From the NCBI GenBank assembly GCA_947476045.1, contig CANJNZ010000054.1:1-33061 (forward strand): a stretch of 33,061 bases of DNA. Reading direction: 5' to 3'. The notes beneath the pieces are model-generated. The model worked only from the letters and a program-made list of their open reading frames with translations, had not been told where the DNA came from and made no database searches. A program made the position numbers and the translations under genes. The stretch comes from Chthoniobacteraceae bacterium. Its GTDB lineage: Bacteria; Verrucomicrobiota; Verrucomicrobiia; Chthoniobacterales; Chthoniobacteraceae. Shown here piece after piece: positions 16,876-23,470 of this stretch; within the stretch, counting starts at the first letter, position 1; every line of letters starts with the position of its first letter.

Positions 16876-17256
16876 TCATTTTCCGTAGGTTTTTGCTGCA
16901 TCAAAAAGCAGCTGTTCTTCGATTAGCCGTGGCAGGCCATGCGAATCGAGTTCCTGAAAAAAGCACGACTCGTAGCCTGTGTGACACGCCCCGCCTTTTT
17001 GCTCCACTTCAAAGAGCAGGGTGTCCTTGTCGCAGTCCACGCTCCATTTGATGACACGCTGTGTATTCCCGCTCGTCTCGCCCTTGAGCCAGTATTTTTG
17101 CCGCGAGCGGCTGAAGTAAACCATCATGCCTTTTTCGAGCGTCATGCGGATGCTCTTTTCATTCATCCACGCCAACATCAACACGCGCCTGCTTGTTGCG
17201 TCCTGAACGATTGCGGGGATGAGTCCGTCGGCGTTGTATTTAAATTGGCTGATCAT
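16876..17256 (-). CDS. hisI: Phosphoribosyl-AMP cyclohydrolase (HisI)
   Basis: The 126-residue enzyme opens the purine ring of phosphoribosyl-AMP, the third step of histidine synthesis. The metal site is seen as SVDCDKDTLLF (three Asp in D-x-D-x-D spacing) and GGACHTGYESCFF (two Cys). The N-terminal half has the usual VLMLAWMNEKS and YFSRSRQKYWLKGETSGN. There is no fused HisE (phosphoribosyl-ATP pyrophosphatase) domain. Start ATG 17256 (MISQFKYN) matches family length; the frame is open back to ATG 17355, but those 33 residues are translated from the terminator hairpin of the leader. It is the first gene of a two-gene operon with trpE. Confidence 0.95.
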   Translation of the reverse strand: MISQFKYNADGLIPAIVQDATSRRVLMLAWMNEKSIRMTLEKGMMVYFSRSRQKYWLKGETSGNTQRVIKWSVDCDKDTLLFEVEQKGGACHTGYESCFFQELDSHGLPRLIEEQLLFDAAKTYGK

Positions 17257-17280
17257 TGGATGAGTAGTGAGTGGTCTGAG

Positions 17281-17321
17281 AAAATAAAACAGCCCGAGGA
17301 TTCGCTGCTGAATCTTCGGGC
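17281..17321 (-). terminator. Intrinsic terminator in the hisI-trpE leader (attenuator arm 3:4)
   Basis: On the transcribed strand GCCCGAAGATTC, loop AGCAGC, and GAATCCTCGGGC form a 12-position stem with 11 Watson-Crick pairs and one A-C mismatch. The stem is followed at once by the U-rich run TGTTTTATTTT. It lies 25 bases upstream of the hisI start and inside the leader. No other gene on this strand ends nearby, so its natural target is the operon's own transcript. Confidence 0.8.
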
Positions 17322-17376
17322 CGTAAAAGGCGGCGCACAGTGGCGACGACTGCACCGCTTTCGCGGAGCAGGCCCG
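17317..17376 (-). promoter_or_regulatory. Candidate antiterminator pairing (arm 2:3) with an intervening GAAA hairpin
   Basis: CGGGCC, directly after the leader stop codon (17376 down to 17371), is complementary over six G-C pairs to GGCCCG (17322 down to 17317), which contains the 5' base of the terminator stem. The two pairings exclude each other. Between them a separate hairpin, CTGC-T-CCGC, loop GAAA, GCGG-T-GCAG (17350-17371), would bring the arms together. A third alternative is GTGGC in the Trp/Trp/His codons pairing with GCCAC farther down. The pairing was found by eye and no folding energies were computed. Confidence 0.6.
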
Positions 17377-17409
17377 TCATATATGCCACCAGTGCCAGTA
17401 ATTCGTCAT
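17377..17409 (-). CDS. Leader peptide MTNYWHWWHI with Trp and His control codons
   Basis: ATG 17409 to TGA 17377 encodes ten residues: Met-Thr-Asn-Tyr-Trp-His-Trp-Trp-His-Ile. Three of ten codons are TGG and two are CAT/CAC, a composition very unlikely by chance immediately upstream of a terminator and a his/trp gene pair. The role inferred is ribosome stalling when charged tRNA-Trp or tRNA-His is scarce, which would free the CGGGCC segment after the stop codon to disrupt the terminator. No strong ribosome binding site precedes ATG 17409. The frame is open upstream, with GTG 17463 and ATG 17484 as alternative starts (28 or 35 residues) that keep the same C-terminus. Confidence 0.75.
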   Translation of the reverse strand: MTNYWHWWHI

Positions 17410-17525
17410 GTGAAGCCGGAGATACGCAGCGCTGGCGCATGCGGCAAACGAAATTTTCTCCACTGCATGTAGAGACAAACACATTCGAGGCACGGTTTTG
17501 GCTTTATCACCGCCGACTATACCCG

Positions 17526-18485
17526 ATGACAGCCGCTGACAGACCATTACAACTAATCTCGACAGAGGAGCAGGAACAAATCCGCCAGACTATCGAGATG
17601 TTTGAGGTGATTACACAGGCAAATCCACAGGATGTGCAAACCCTCGAAATCCTCAAGGAGGCCTACGAGCGTATAGGCCAGCAAAAGGATGCAGTGTCTG
17701 TTTCACGCCGTCTTGCCGATACCTACATGGAACTGGGGCAGTATTCTTCTGCTCTGCTTGAATACGAAGGCATTTTGCAAGTGGAGCCCGATAACGCGGA
17801 GATCATCACTGCGCTCGGAGAAGTCGAGGCACGGCTTTTGACTTCGCAGCAGGATGGGGATGAAAGTATGAACGGGATGGGCATCGACCTCGATTTCAGA
17901 GCTGTCGTGCAAGACACAGGGAGTCTCATCGCCACCAAAAAGACACAGGCCACCGAGCGCAGTATCTTGGGAGGCATCGGAAATTTGGACAGCGAAGCCA
18001 TCACCGCACGCCTGGCAGGAGCGGACGACGGTCAGGATGCGCTCATCAGGTTTTTAACTAAGCACCGTCTCGTGACGGATGACGTGCTGCTACAGTCTCT
18101 AAGTATAGTGCGTAGAAAGAACAAAGAGCGCACTGCGGCTTCACCTGCAGCATCTTTGATCGATGAAATCGTAACGCGTGGTGCTGTTGATCAGGAGCAG
18201 TTGATTTGCGGCATACTGGATCGCTCGAAATTCGCTTACATCCCTCTGGAGAATTACGACGTGGATCGTCAGATCGTAAAAATGCTCCCGGACGTCCTCA
18301 CGCTCGGGCGCCTGATTGTTCCCTTCGATATTCTTTCTCGCACGATGATGATCGCCGTGGCGAATCCGTTCGATGCCGCAGGCAAGGAAGCCGTCCAGCA
18401 ACTCCTCGATTACAACGTGCAGTGGCACCTCGCATCGCCCGCATCCATCCTGAAGGTTCTCGCTGATACTTATAACAGACACTAA
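17526..18485 (+). CDS. TPR protein with C-terminal MshEN/GspE-N-like domain, no ATPase
   Basis: The protein has 319 residues. Residues 15-110 form tetratricopeptide-type helical repeats (AVSVSRRLADTYMELGQYSS, ALLEYEGILQVEPDNAEII). After a linker, residues 205-315 resemble the N-terminal module of GspE/PilB (EIVTRGAVDQEQLICGILDR, FAYIPLENYDV, IVPFDILSRTMMIAVANPFD, then a DYNVQWHLASPASI end). It has no P-loop. In some relatives MshEN modules bind cyclic di-GMP; whether this one does is not known. Start ATG 17526 is chosen; the frame is open to 17340, but that part overlaps the divergent his/trp leader. The next ATPase gene follows after 8 bases, so the two proteins probably work together. Confidence 0.8.
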   Translation: MTAADRPLQLISTEEQEQIRQTIEMFEVITQANPQDVQTLEILKEAYERIGQQKDAVSVSRRLADTYMELGQYSSALLEYEGILQVEPDNAEIITALGEVEARLLTSQQDGDESMNGMGIDLDFRAVVQDTGSLIATKKTQATERSILGGIGNLDSEAITARLAGADDGQDALIRFLTKHRLVTDDVLLQSLSIVRRKNKERTAASPAASLIDEIVTRGAVDQEQLICGILDRSKFAYIPLENYDVDRQIVKMLPDVLTLGRLIVPFDILSRTMMIAVANPFDAAGKEAVQQLLDYNVQWHLASPASILKVLADTYNRH

Positions 18486-18493
18486 AAGTCACC

Positions 18494-20206
18494 ATGAGCA
18501 TTAAATCTTTTGGCGAACGAATTGCAGATGTCCTCATTGAGGACGGTCTGCTTCTGTCGAGTCAGCTTGAGGAGGCTATCGCCGTGCAGAAAAAGCAGGG
18601 TGGTCGCCTGCTGAAAATCCTCACGGATAATAGCTACGTAACCGAGCAGGACATGGTAATTTCCATGGGACGTTGCCTCGATACCCCTCCGGTGAATCTC
18701 AGCAAAATCCGTGTTCCCGAGCATATCCTGGAACTTGTGCCGAAGGAAATGGCGCGTGCCTACAAGCTCGCCCCGGTGTGCAAACTGGGCAACAAGCTCT
18801 TTGTGGCGATGGCCGATCCGCTGAACGTGCTCGCTTTGGACGATCTCCGCCAGCGGACGAAGATGGAGATCATACCGATGATCACCACTGAGCGCGCTGT
18901 GACAGAGGCGCTATCGGGGGTCGGGCAGGCCACAGCAACGATGGATGCCGTGCTGCGCGACGCCGTAGAGGCTGCTGCGCAGACGGCTGAAGTGGTGACC
19001 GTCAAAAAGGAGGATATCGACCTCGATAAGATGGCATCCGACAGCGCGGATGCGCCGGTCGTAAAAATCGTCAATCTGATCCTCGTCCAAGCGATCAAGG
19101 AAAAGGCGAGCGATATTCACATAGAGCCCTTCGAGAAGGAGATCAAATTGCGCTATCGCGTTGACGGGGCGCTCATCGACGCGAGTTCACCGCCAAAGTC
19201 ACTCCAGCTTCCCATTGCATCGCGCATCAAAATTCTCGCGGGTCTCGATATTGCCGAACGCCGTCTTCCGCAGGATGGACGTTTCCGCATTCGTGTCTCT
19301 GGCAAAGAAGTGGATTTGCGTATCAGCATCCTGCCAACGGTATATGGCGAGAAGATCGTTATTCGTTTGCTCGATAAAGGGGCGCTTAGCGGGAGCATCG
19401 ATAAAATGGGGCTCGATGAATATACGCTCGGTATTTTCAGGAGCGCCATTGATGCGCCACACGGAATGATCCTCGTCACGGGCCCGACTGGTTCCGGTAA
19501 GACGACCACGCTCTACACGCTTCTCAGCGAACTGAATAACCCGAAGTATAACATCGTCACCGTTGAGGACCCGGTGGAATACCAGTTGACTGGCATCAAT
19601 CAGGTCGCAGTGAAGGCCGACGTTGGCCTCGGCTTTGGCGAGGCACTGCGTTCAATTCTGCGTCAAGATCCGGACATCGTGATGATCGGTGAAATTCGTG
19701 ATAATGAAACGGCTGACATTGCTGTGAAGGCCGCGCTTACAGGTCACCAGGTGCTTTCCACACTCCACACGAATGACGCTGCAGGTGCCATCGCCCGTCT
19801 CGACGATATGGGCATCGAACCGTTCCTCATCAGCTCCTCGGTAATCCTCACTTGCGCCCAACGTCTCGTGCGCCGCCTGTGCCCGAATTGTCGCGAGGAG
19901 TTTACCCCCGAGCCGGAAATCCTTGCCAAATTGAACATCGAAGACGACGGGACAGTCTTCTATCGCGGGGCAGGGTGCTCGCGATGCAAAGGACGCGGTT
20001 ACCTTGGTCGTGCCGCCATTCTCGAAGTGCTGCCGGTGAGCGAGGCCGTGCGACGTCTGATCATCAAACGCGCCAGCGCCTCGGTGATTAAAAATCAAGC
20101 CGTCAGCGAAGGGATGAAAACTTTGCGCATGGTCGGCATAGACAAGGCGCGTGAAGGAGTCACCTCACTAGAGGAAGTGCTCGGGGTCACTTCCGAGGAT
20201 CACTAA
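18494..20206 (+). CDS. GspE/PilB-type assembly ATPase, copy 3
   Basis: The 570-residue protein has an MshEN-like N-terminal module (residues 1-150). The ATPase core shows Walker A GPTGSGKTT near 329, Asp box TVEDPVEYQ, Walker B IVMIGEIRDNET preceded by the usual RQDPD, and His box TGHQVLSTLHTNDA. The zinc tetracysteine is CPNC near 462 and CSRC near 495. All catalytic motifs are canonical, making this the most conventional PilB/GspE of the three. The start is ATG 18494. It follows the TPR-MshEN gene by 8 bases and precedes the small unknown gene and GTPase, all on the same strand. Confidence 0.92.
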   Translation: MSIKSFGERIADVLIEDGLLLSSQLEEAIAVQKKQGGRLLKILTDNSYVTEQDMVISMGRCLDTPPVNLSKIRVPEHILELVPKEMARAYKLAPVCKLGNKLFVAMADPLNVLALDDLRQRTKMEIIPMITTERAVTEALSGVGQATATMDAVLRDAVEAAAQTAEVVTVKKEDIDLDKMASDSADAPVVKIVNLILVQAIKEKASDIHIEPFEKEIKLRYRVDGALIDASSPPKSLQLPIASRIKILAGLDIAERRLPQDGRFRIRVSGKEVDLRISILPTVYGEKIVIRLLDKGALSGSIDKMGLDEYTLGIFRSAIDAPHGMILVTGPTGSGKTTTLYTLLSELNNPKYNIVTVEDPVEYQLTGINQVAVKADVGLGFGEALRSILRQDPDIVMIGEIRDNETADIAVKAALTGHQVLSTLHTNDAAGAIARLDDMGIEPFLISSSVILTCAQRLVRRLCPNCREEFTPEPEILAKLNIEDDGTVFYRGAGCSRCKGRGYLGRAAILEVLPVSEAVRRLIIKRASASVIKNQAVSEGMKTLRMVGIDKAREGVTSLEEVLGVTSEDH

Positions 20207-20252
20207 GCACGCAGCTTGCGCAATCCGCCCCCCTGCGTGGTAGCCTGTGCAC

Positions 20253-20648
20253 ATGAGCTTTCTAACTGCGCTCTTCAGCCATCGGGAATCCACGTCCATC
20301 CGACGTGTCACTCTCGGCGCATTGTCCATGGCCTTGCGCAGTGAAAGTGTCCGTCCGCCTGTTCAGCCACACCGCCCGCCGTTGACGTCGCACGACGAAA
20401 GCGCCATTCGCACAGAACTCTCAGGCGCGTCACTACAGCTTCGAGCGGATCCGGCTGTTCCATTTCTGGCCACACTCGCGCCTGTCACCCTCGGGGGAGA
20501 CTCCACATCGAGCGCGTTACCAGAAAACGTCAGCGCTCCGCATTTGGAATTCACTAACAAAGCCATCATCCATAGTCCGCAACCACTCGCCGATGGTGTC
20601 GGACTGCTCGCATTTGGCCTGAGCCTTGAGCAATCATGCCAATCGTAG
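20253..20648 (+). CDS. Hypothetical protein upstream of the MglA-like GTPase
   Basis: The 131-residue protein belongs to no family I recognise. It has no clear signal peptide or membrane helix and is rich in Ser, Pro and Ala in the middle. Its 3' end overlaps the GTPase start by 13 bases and it lies 46 bases after the third GspE/PilB gene, so it is probably in the same transcript. In other bacteria the gene before mglA often encodes the roadblock-fold activator MglB; I see no convincing roadblock pattern here. Start ATG 20253 (MSFLTALF) is preferred over GTG 20247. Confidence 0.55.
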   Translation: MSFLTALFSHRESTSIRRVTLGALSMALRSESVRPPVQPHRPPLTSHDESAIRTELSGASLQLRADPAVPFLATLAPVTLGGDSTSSALPENVSAPHLEFTNKAIIHSPQPLADGVGLLAFGLSLEQSCQS

Positions 20649-21190
20649 ATTACGCCATCCGGGAAGTTCGCTTTCGTATTGTCGTCGCGGGTTCGGTGGC
20701 CGCTGGCAAGGGAACAGTAATCCGTCGCCTCCATGAAAGGATGGCGCCTGCGGACCGCGGCGAAATCTTCGTGCGCCCGATAGGCGCGGATCAATTCACA
20801 GGTTTTGATTTTACTTCACCTGAAATTATTTCCACGGCGGATCACCGCGCCCGCTTTGAGGTAATCACACTCAGCGGGCACGTGACCAATCCAGCGCACT
20901 GGAAACGTCTGCTTAACGACGCGGATGCAGTTCTTTATGTCGCAGACAGCCTGCCATCGAAGGCGGATGAAAATCGCTTGCTCCTCTCCGAGATCGCAGG
21001 CCAGCAATCGTTCGCGGATATGCCCATTGTATTTCTCTACAACAAACGCGATTTGCCTGATGCCGTTTCTGTCGCAGAAATGGAACGCATGCTCAATCCA
21101 ATCGGTGCTCCCGCATTTGAAACCATAGCGACCAATGGGGATGGCCTCGCTCCCGTGCTCGCGGCACTGTGCGCGCTCGCACTCACATAG
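20636..21190 (+). CDS. MglA-like small GTPase
   Basis: The 184-residue protein has a Ras-like fold. The P-loop is GSVAAGKGT (Gly19-Thr27), the switch II region VITLSGHVTNPAHW (near 76-89) corresponds to VPGQV in MglA, and the base-recognition motif YNKRDL contains Asn136, Lys137 and Asp139. MglA GTPases set cell polarity and direct type IV pilus motors in Myxococcus, so its place just after pilus ATPases supports a similar role here. Two positions are unusual: Gly26 follows the P-loop Lys where Ser/Thr normally binds magnesium (Thr27 may substitute), and SGH replaces PGQ. The gene starts at ATG 20636 and ends 1 base before the methyltransferase. Confidence 0.75.
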   Translation: MPIVDYAIREVRFRIVVAGSVAAGKGTVIRRLHERMAPADRGEIFVRPIGADQFTGFDFTSPEIISTADHRARFEVITLSGHVTNPAHWKRLLNDADAVLYVADSLPSKADENRLLLSEIAGQQSFADMPIVFLYNKRDLPDAVSVAEMERMLNPIGAPAFETIATNGDGLAPVLAALCALALT

Positions 21191-21191
21191 C

Positions 21192-21998
21192 ATGGCTTTC
21201 ACTCTCGTAACGGTCGCGTCAGGTGCGCGCAGTCTGCGCTCTCTGGAGCATGGCGAAACATTTCATCCGGTAGTCGGGCCGATGATCGAGGCGCGCGGAC
21301 TGCACGTGGAGCAATCACGCCTCGTCGAGCGTGCGCGGGAAATGAGCGGGCCGTTGGTAATTTGGGATGTTGGTCTTGGCGCAGCGGCAAATGCAGTCGC
21401 AGTGTTGGAGGCATTTCGCGGGGTTGCAGCACAAGTCGAGCTGCACAGTTTCGACAGCACGCTTGAGCCGCTTGCCTTCGCCCGCGCGCACGCGACGGAA
21501 CTCGACTACCCCACGCCGTGGCTGCCCTCAATTGATGCACTGCTTTCATCGGGCACTGCGGAAACCGGCGCGGTGCGCTGGCATTTTCACCAAGGGGACT
21601 TCTGTAAAATTCCAACTGCGCCCGCGCCCCACGCGATTCTCTACGATCCATATTCACCGGCTGCGAATCCCAGTTTGTGGACGCTCGAACATTTCACGCG
21701 GCTCCGCAAAGTGCTGACCGAGCCTTGCACACTCACGAACTACAGCCGCTCGACCGCAGTGCGCGTCACGCTTGCGCTGGCGGGATTTTATGTGGGGCGT
21801 GGCTCTGCGACAGGTGAGAAAGACCAGACCACCATCGCTGCGACACATCGCGAACTGCTAGCTGCGCCGATGGGTGCAGCGTGGCTCGGGCGCGTCCGGC
21901 GTTCGACGTGTGGTGCGGCTTTGCGCGAAGGTGCCGGGCCGGGGCCGATTTCCGAGGAGGATTATCGCGTGCTGAGTGAGGGGATTTTATTTCAGTAG
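21192..21998 (+). CDS. MnmD-like tRNA methyltransferase
   Basis: The 268-residue protein has a Rossmann-type S-adenosylmethionine-binding fold (VIWDVGLGAAANAVAVLEA). The signature YDPYSPAANPSLWTLEHF matches the (D/N)PFSPxxNPxLW motif of the MnmC N-domain/MnmD family, which methylates the wobble uridine modification (nm5s2U to mnm5s2U) of tRNAs. LTNYSRSTAVRVTLALAGF matches the next family block. As in stand-alone MnmD, no FAD-dependent oxidoreductase domain follows. Start ATG 21192 sits 1 base after the GTPase stop. The gene converges with the AsmA-like gene, overlapping its end by 12 bases. Confidence 0.8.
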   Translation: MAFTLVTVASGARSLRSLEHGETFHPVVGPMIEARGLHVEQSRLVERAREMSGPLVIWDVGLGAAANAVAVLEAFRGVAAQVELHSFDSTLEPLAFARAHATELDYPTPWLPSIDALLSSGTAETGAVRWHFHQGDFCKIPTAPAPHAILYDPYSPAANPSLWTLEHFTRLRKVLTEPCTLTNYSRSTAVRVTLALAGFYVGRGSATGEKDQTTIAATHRELLAAPMGAAWLGRVRRSTCGAALREGAGPGPISEEDYRVLSEGILFQ

Positions 21999-23384
21999 GT
22001 CGAGCACGTTGGGCACAAGCGGCACGTTGGGGGTGAACTTCTTGACTGTGTCCACTGCGCTCTCAATGCCCTTCTTCGTTGAATCCAGCGCGCCGCCCGC
22101 CGCCTCGGTGACTGTGTCGATCACTGCGCTGCCTGCGGCAATCGCGAGGCGCTCGGTGAGGTCTTCGTGCCAGTTGTCGGTCGTGCCGGTGATGCGCAGC
22201 GTCGTCCACGCGTAACCGTCCTTCATTGTGTTGAAAACTTTCTCCTGCGCGCCGGGCAGCCATTGAAGCGGGCCGGGTGTCACACCGATGGCAAACGTTC
22301 CATCAATCGCCTTGCCGCGCACCGTAAATGAACCACGCACTGCGAGCAGTTGCTTGGCTTCGAGCACGAGATTCGTCACCTGCCAGCCTTGCGCATCATA
22401 GCGCACGTCACCGCTCGCCTGGCTGAGTTCGAGTCGGCGAAATTGCTCCGTTTTCAAAAAGTCAGCGATCTTGTTTAGGACAGGCAGCGTTTCGATCACA
22501 CCGTTATCGAGGCGCACCTTTCCTTTCACCAAGGGCACCGCAGCACTGCTGCCGAGTTCCATTCCGAAGTTCAATTCACCGGCGAGATTTCCATGCAGTT
22601 TGGCTCTCCAGTCTTCGGGAAGCAGTGGCGTTACATTGATGCGGCTGAATTTAAACAAAAGATCCGCGCGCTTGTCGGTGACGATTTCTCCGCTCGCTGT
22701 GATCTCGCCGCCGTCCTCCCGCAGCTTCGCCTCCTGCACAAAAAGCGACGGCTCCTTATACACGACGCGTGCAGAATCGAGTTCGAGCGATGGCAGGCCG
22801 AGTTGAATGAGTTTTCCTCCGTGCCCTTCGACTTTCCATCCGCCCTCCACTTTCTCCGCGTTGACGCTCGTGCCAATGAGTCCTCCTCCGGGCCAGGCGA
22901 CCCGCGCGTCGCGGATGGTGAGGTTGCTCAGATCGGTGGTGCGTTCCTTTTCGAAATAAGGAGGTAGCGGAAGGTCAATGCGGTCCTTGTAACATTCAAT
23001 GGTGAGACGCTGCACTTCAACGTTCTCAATGCGAAAGCGTCGCTCGCCGAAAATCACGCGCAGGATGAACGGCAGCGAAATGTCGCCGCGAATATTCTCC
23101 ACCTTCACAGCGGAGAAGCCGGCCTCCGAAGTGCCGGACGCATTGAAGCCATCGCTGAAAAACTGCGGGCCTTGAAAACGCACTGGAGCGACTTCCACTT
23201 TCGCGCGCATTCTGATCGATGCCTTTTCCTGAAGCTGCTGCCGAAATGCGGGGCTGCGGAGATAAGAGTTCAGCCAAGCCTGACCGATCAACGTGGCGGC
23301 GATGAACAACACGATGAGCGAGCCGAGTGTCCATGCTAGGACTTTGGGCCAGCGTTTGGATTGTGTTGCGTTGCGACGGGACAT
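21987..23384 (-). CDS. AsmA-like inner-membrane-anchored protein
   Basis: About 465 residues. A basic N-terminus and one transmembrane helix (VLAWTLGSLIVLFIAATLIG) are followed by a long periplasmic part of short beta strands. Repeating patterns such as VENIRGDISLPFILRVIFGE and AKLHGNLAGELNFGMELGSS are typical of the AsmA/TamB-like lipid-transport superfamily, with a C-terminal AsmA-like segment (VTNLVLEAKQLLAVRGSFTV). A role in envelope lipid homeostasis is inferred from family. Start ATG 23384 (MSRRNATQ) was chosen because the open frame upstream to 23483 translates the FVIRHS-type repeat. It is divergent from the ABC transporter gene. Confidence 0.7.
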   Translation of the reverse strand: MSRRNATQSKRWPKVLAWTLGSLIVLFIAATLIGQAWLNSYLRSPAFRQQLQEKASIRMRAKVEVAPVRFQGPQFFSDGFNASGTSEAGFSAVKVENIRGDISLPFILRVIFGERRFRIENVEVQRLTIECYKDRIDLPLPPYFEKERTTDLSNLTIRDARVAWPGGGLIGTSVNAEKVEGGWKVEGHGGKLIQLGLPSLELDSARVVYKEPSLFVQEAKLREDGGEITASGEIVTDKRADLLFKFSRINVTPLLPEDWRAKLHGNLAGELNFGMELGSSAAVPLVKGKVRLDNGVIETLPVLNKIADFLKTEQFRRLELSQASGDVRYDAQGWQVTNLVLEAKQLLAVRGSFTVRGKAIDGTFAIGVTPGPLQWLPGAQEKVFNTMKDGYAWTTLRITGTTDNWHEDLTERLAIAAGSAVIDTVTEAAGGALDSTKKGIESAVDTVKKFTPNVPLVPNVLDLLK

Positions 23385-23392
23385 TGGGATGA

Positions 23393-23470
23393 CGGATGAG
23401 GAATATCGAATGACGCATGAATGTCGAATGACGAATGACGAATAGGCATGATTCGTCATTCGACATTCGC
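23393..23470. repeat. Intergenic GAATGACGAATG / CATTCGTCATTCG repeat with inverted symmetry
   Basis: Short units such as gaatgacg and cgaatgacgaatgacgaat are repeated head to tail and then appear in the opposite orientation (attcgtcattcgacattcg), so the two halves could pair. Translated, the element gives the FVIRHS or MTNDE-like peptides that recur at gene edges in planctomycete and verrucomicrobial genomes. It fills the divergent gap between the AsmA-like and ABC transporter genes. Confidence 0.65.

Noticed and set aside
17257-17355. Longer N-terminus for hisI starting at ATG 17355
   Set aside because: These codons translate the terminator hairpin and U-tract, and the family begins at MISQFKYN-like sequence.
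17240-17482. 80-residue open frame on the minus strand through the hisI leader
   Set aside because: It covers both the leader peptide and the terminator in another frame and has no family pattern; the short W/H-rich frame explains the region better.
17281-17525. T-box riboswitch upstream of hisI-trpE
   Set aside because: I looked for the conserved T-box antiterminator core (AGGGTGGnACCGCG-like) and did not find it; peptide-based attenuation fits better.
20253-20648. MglB (roadblock) partner of the MglA-like GTPase
   Set aside because: The position is right but the Ser/Pro-rich sequence shows no roadblock pattern.
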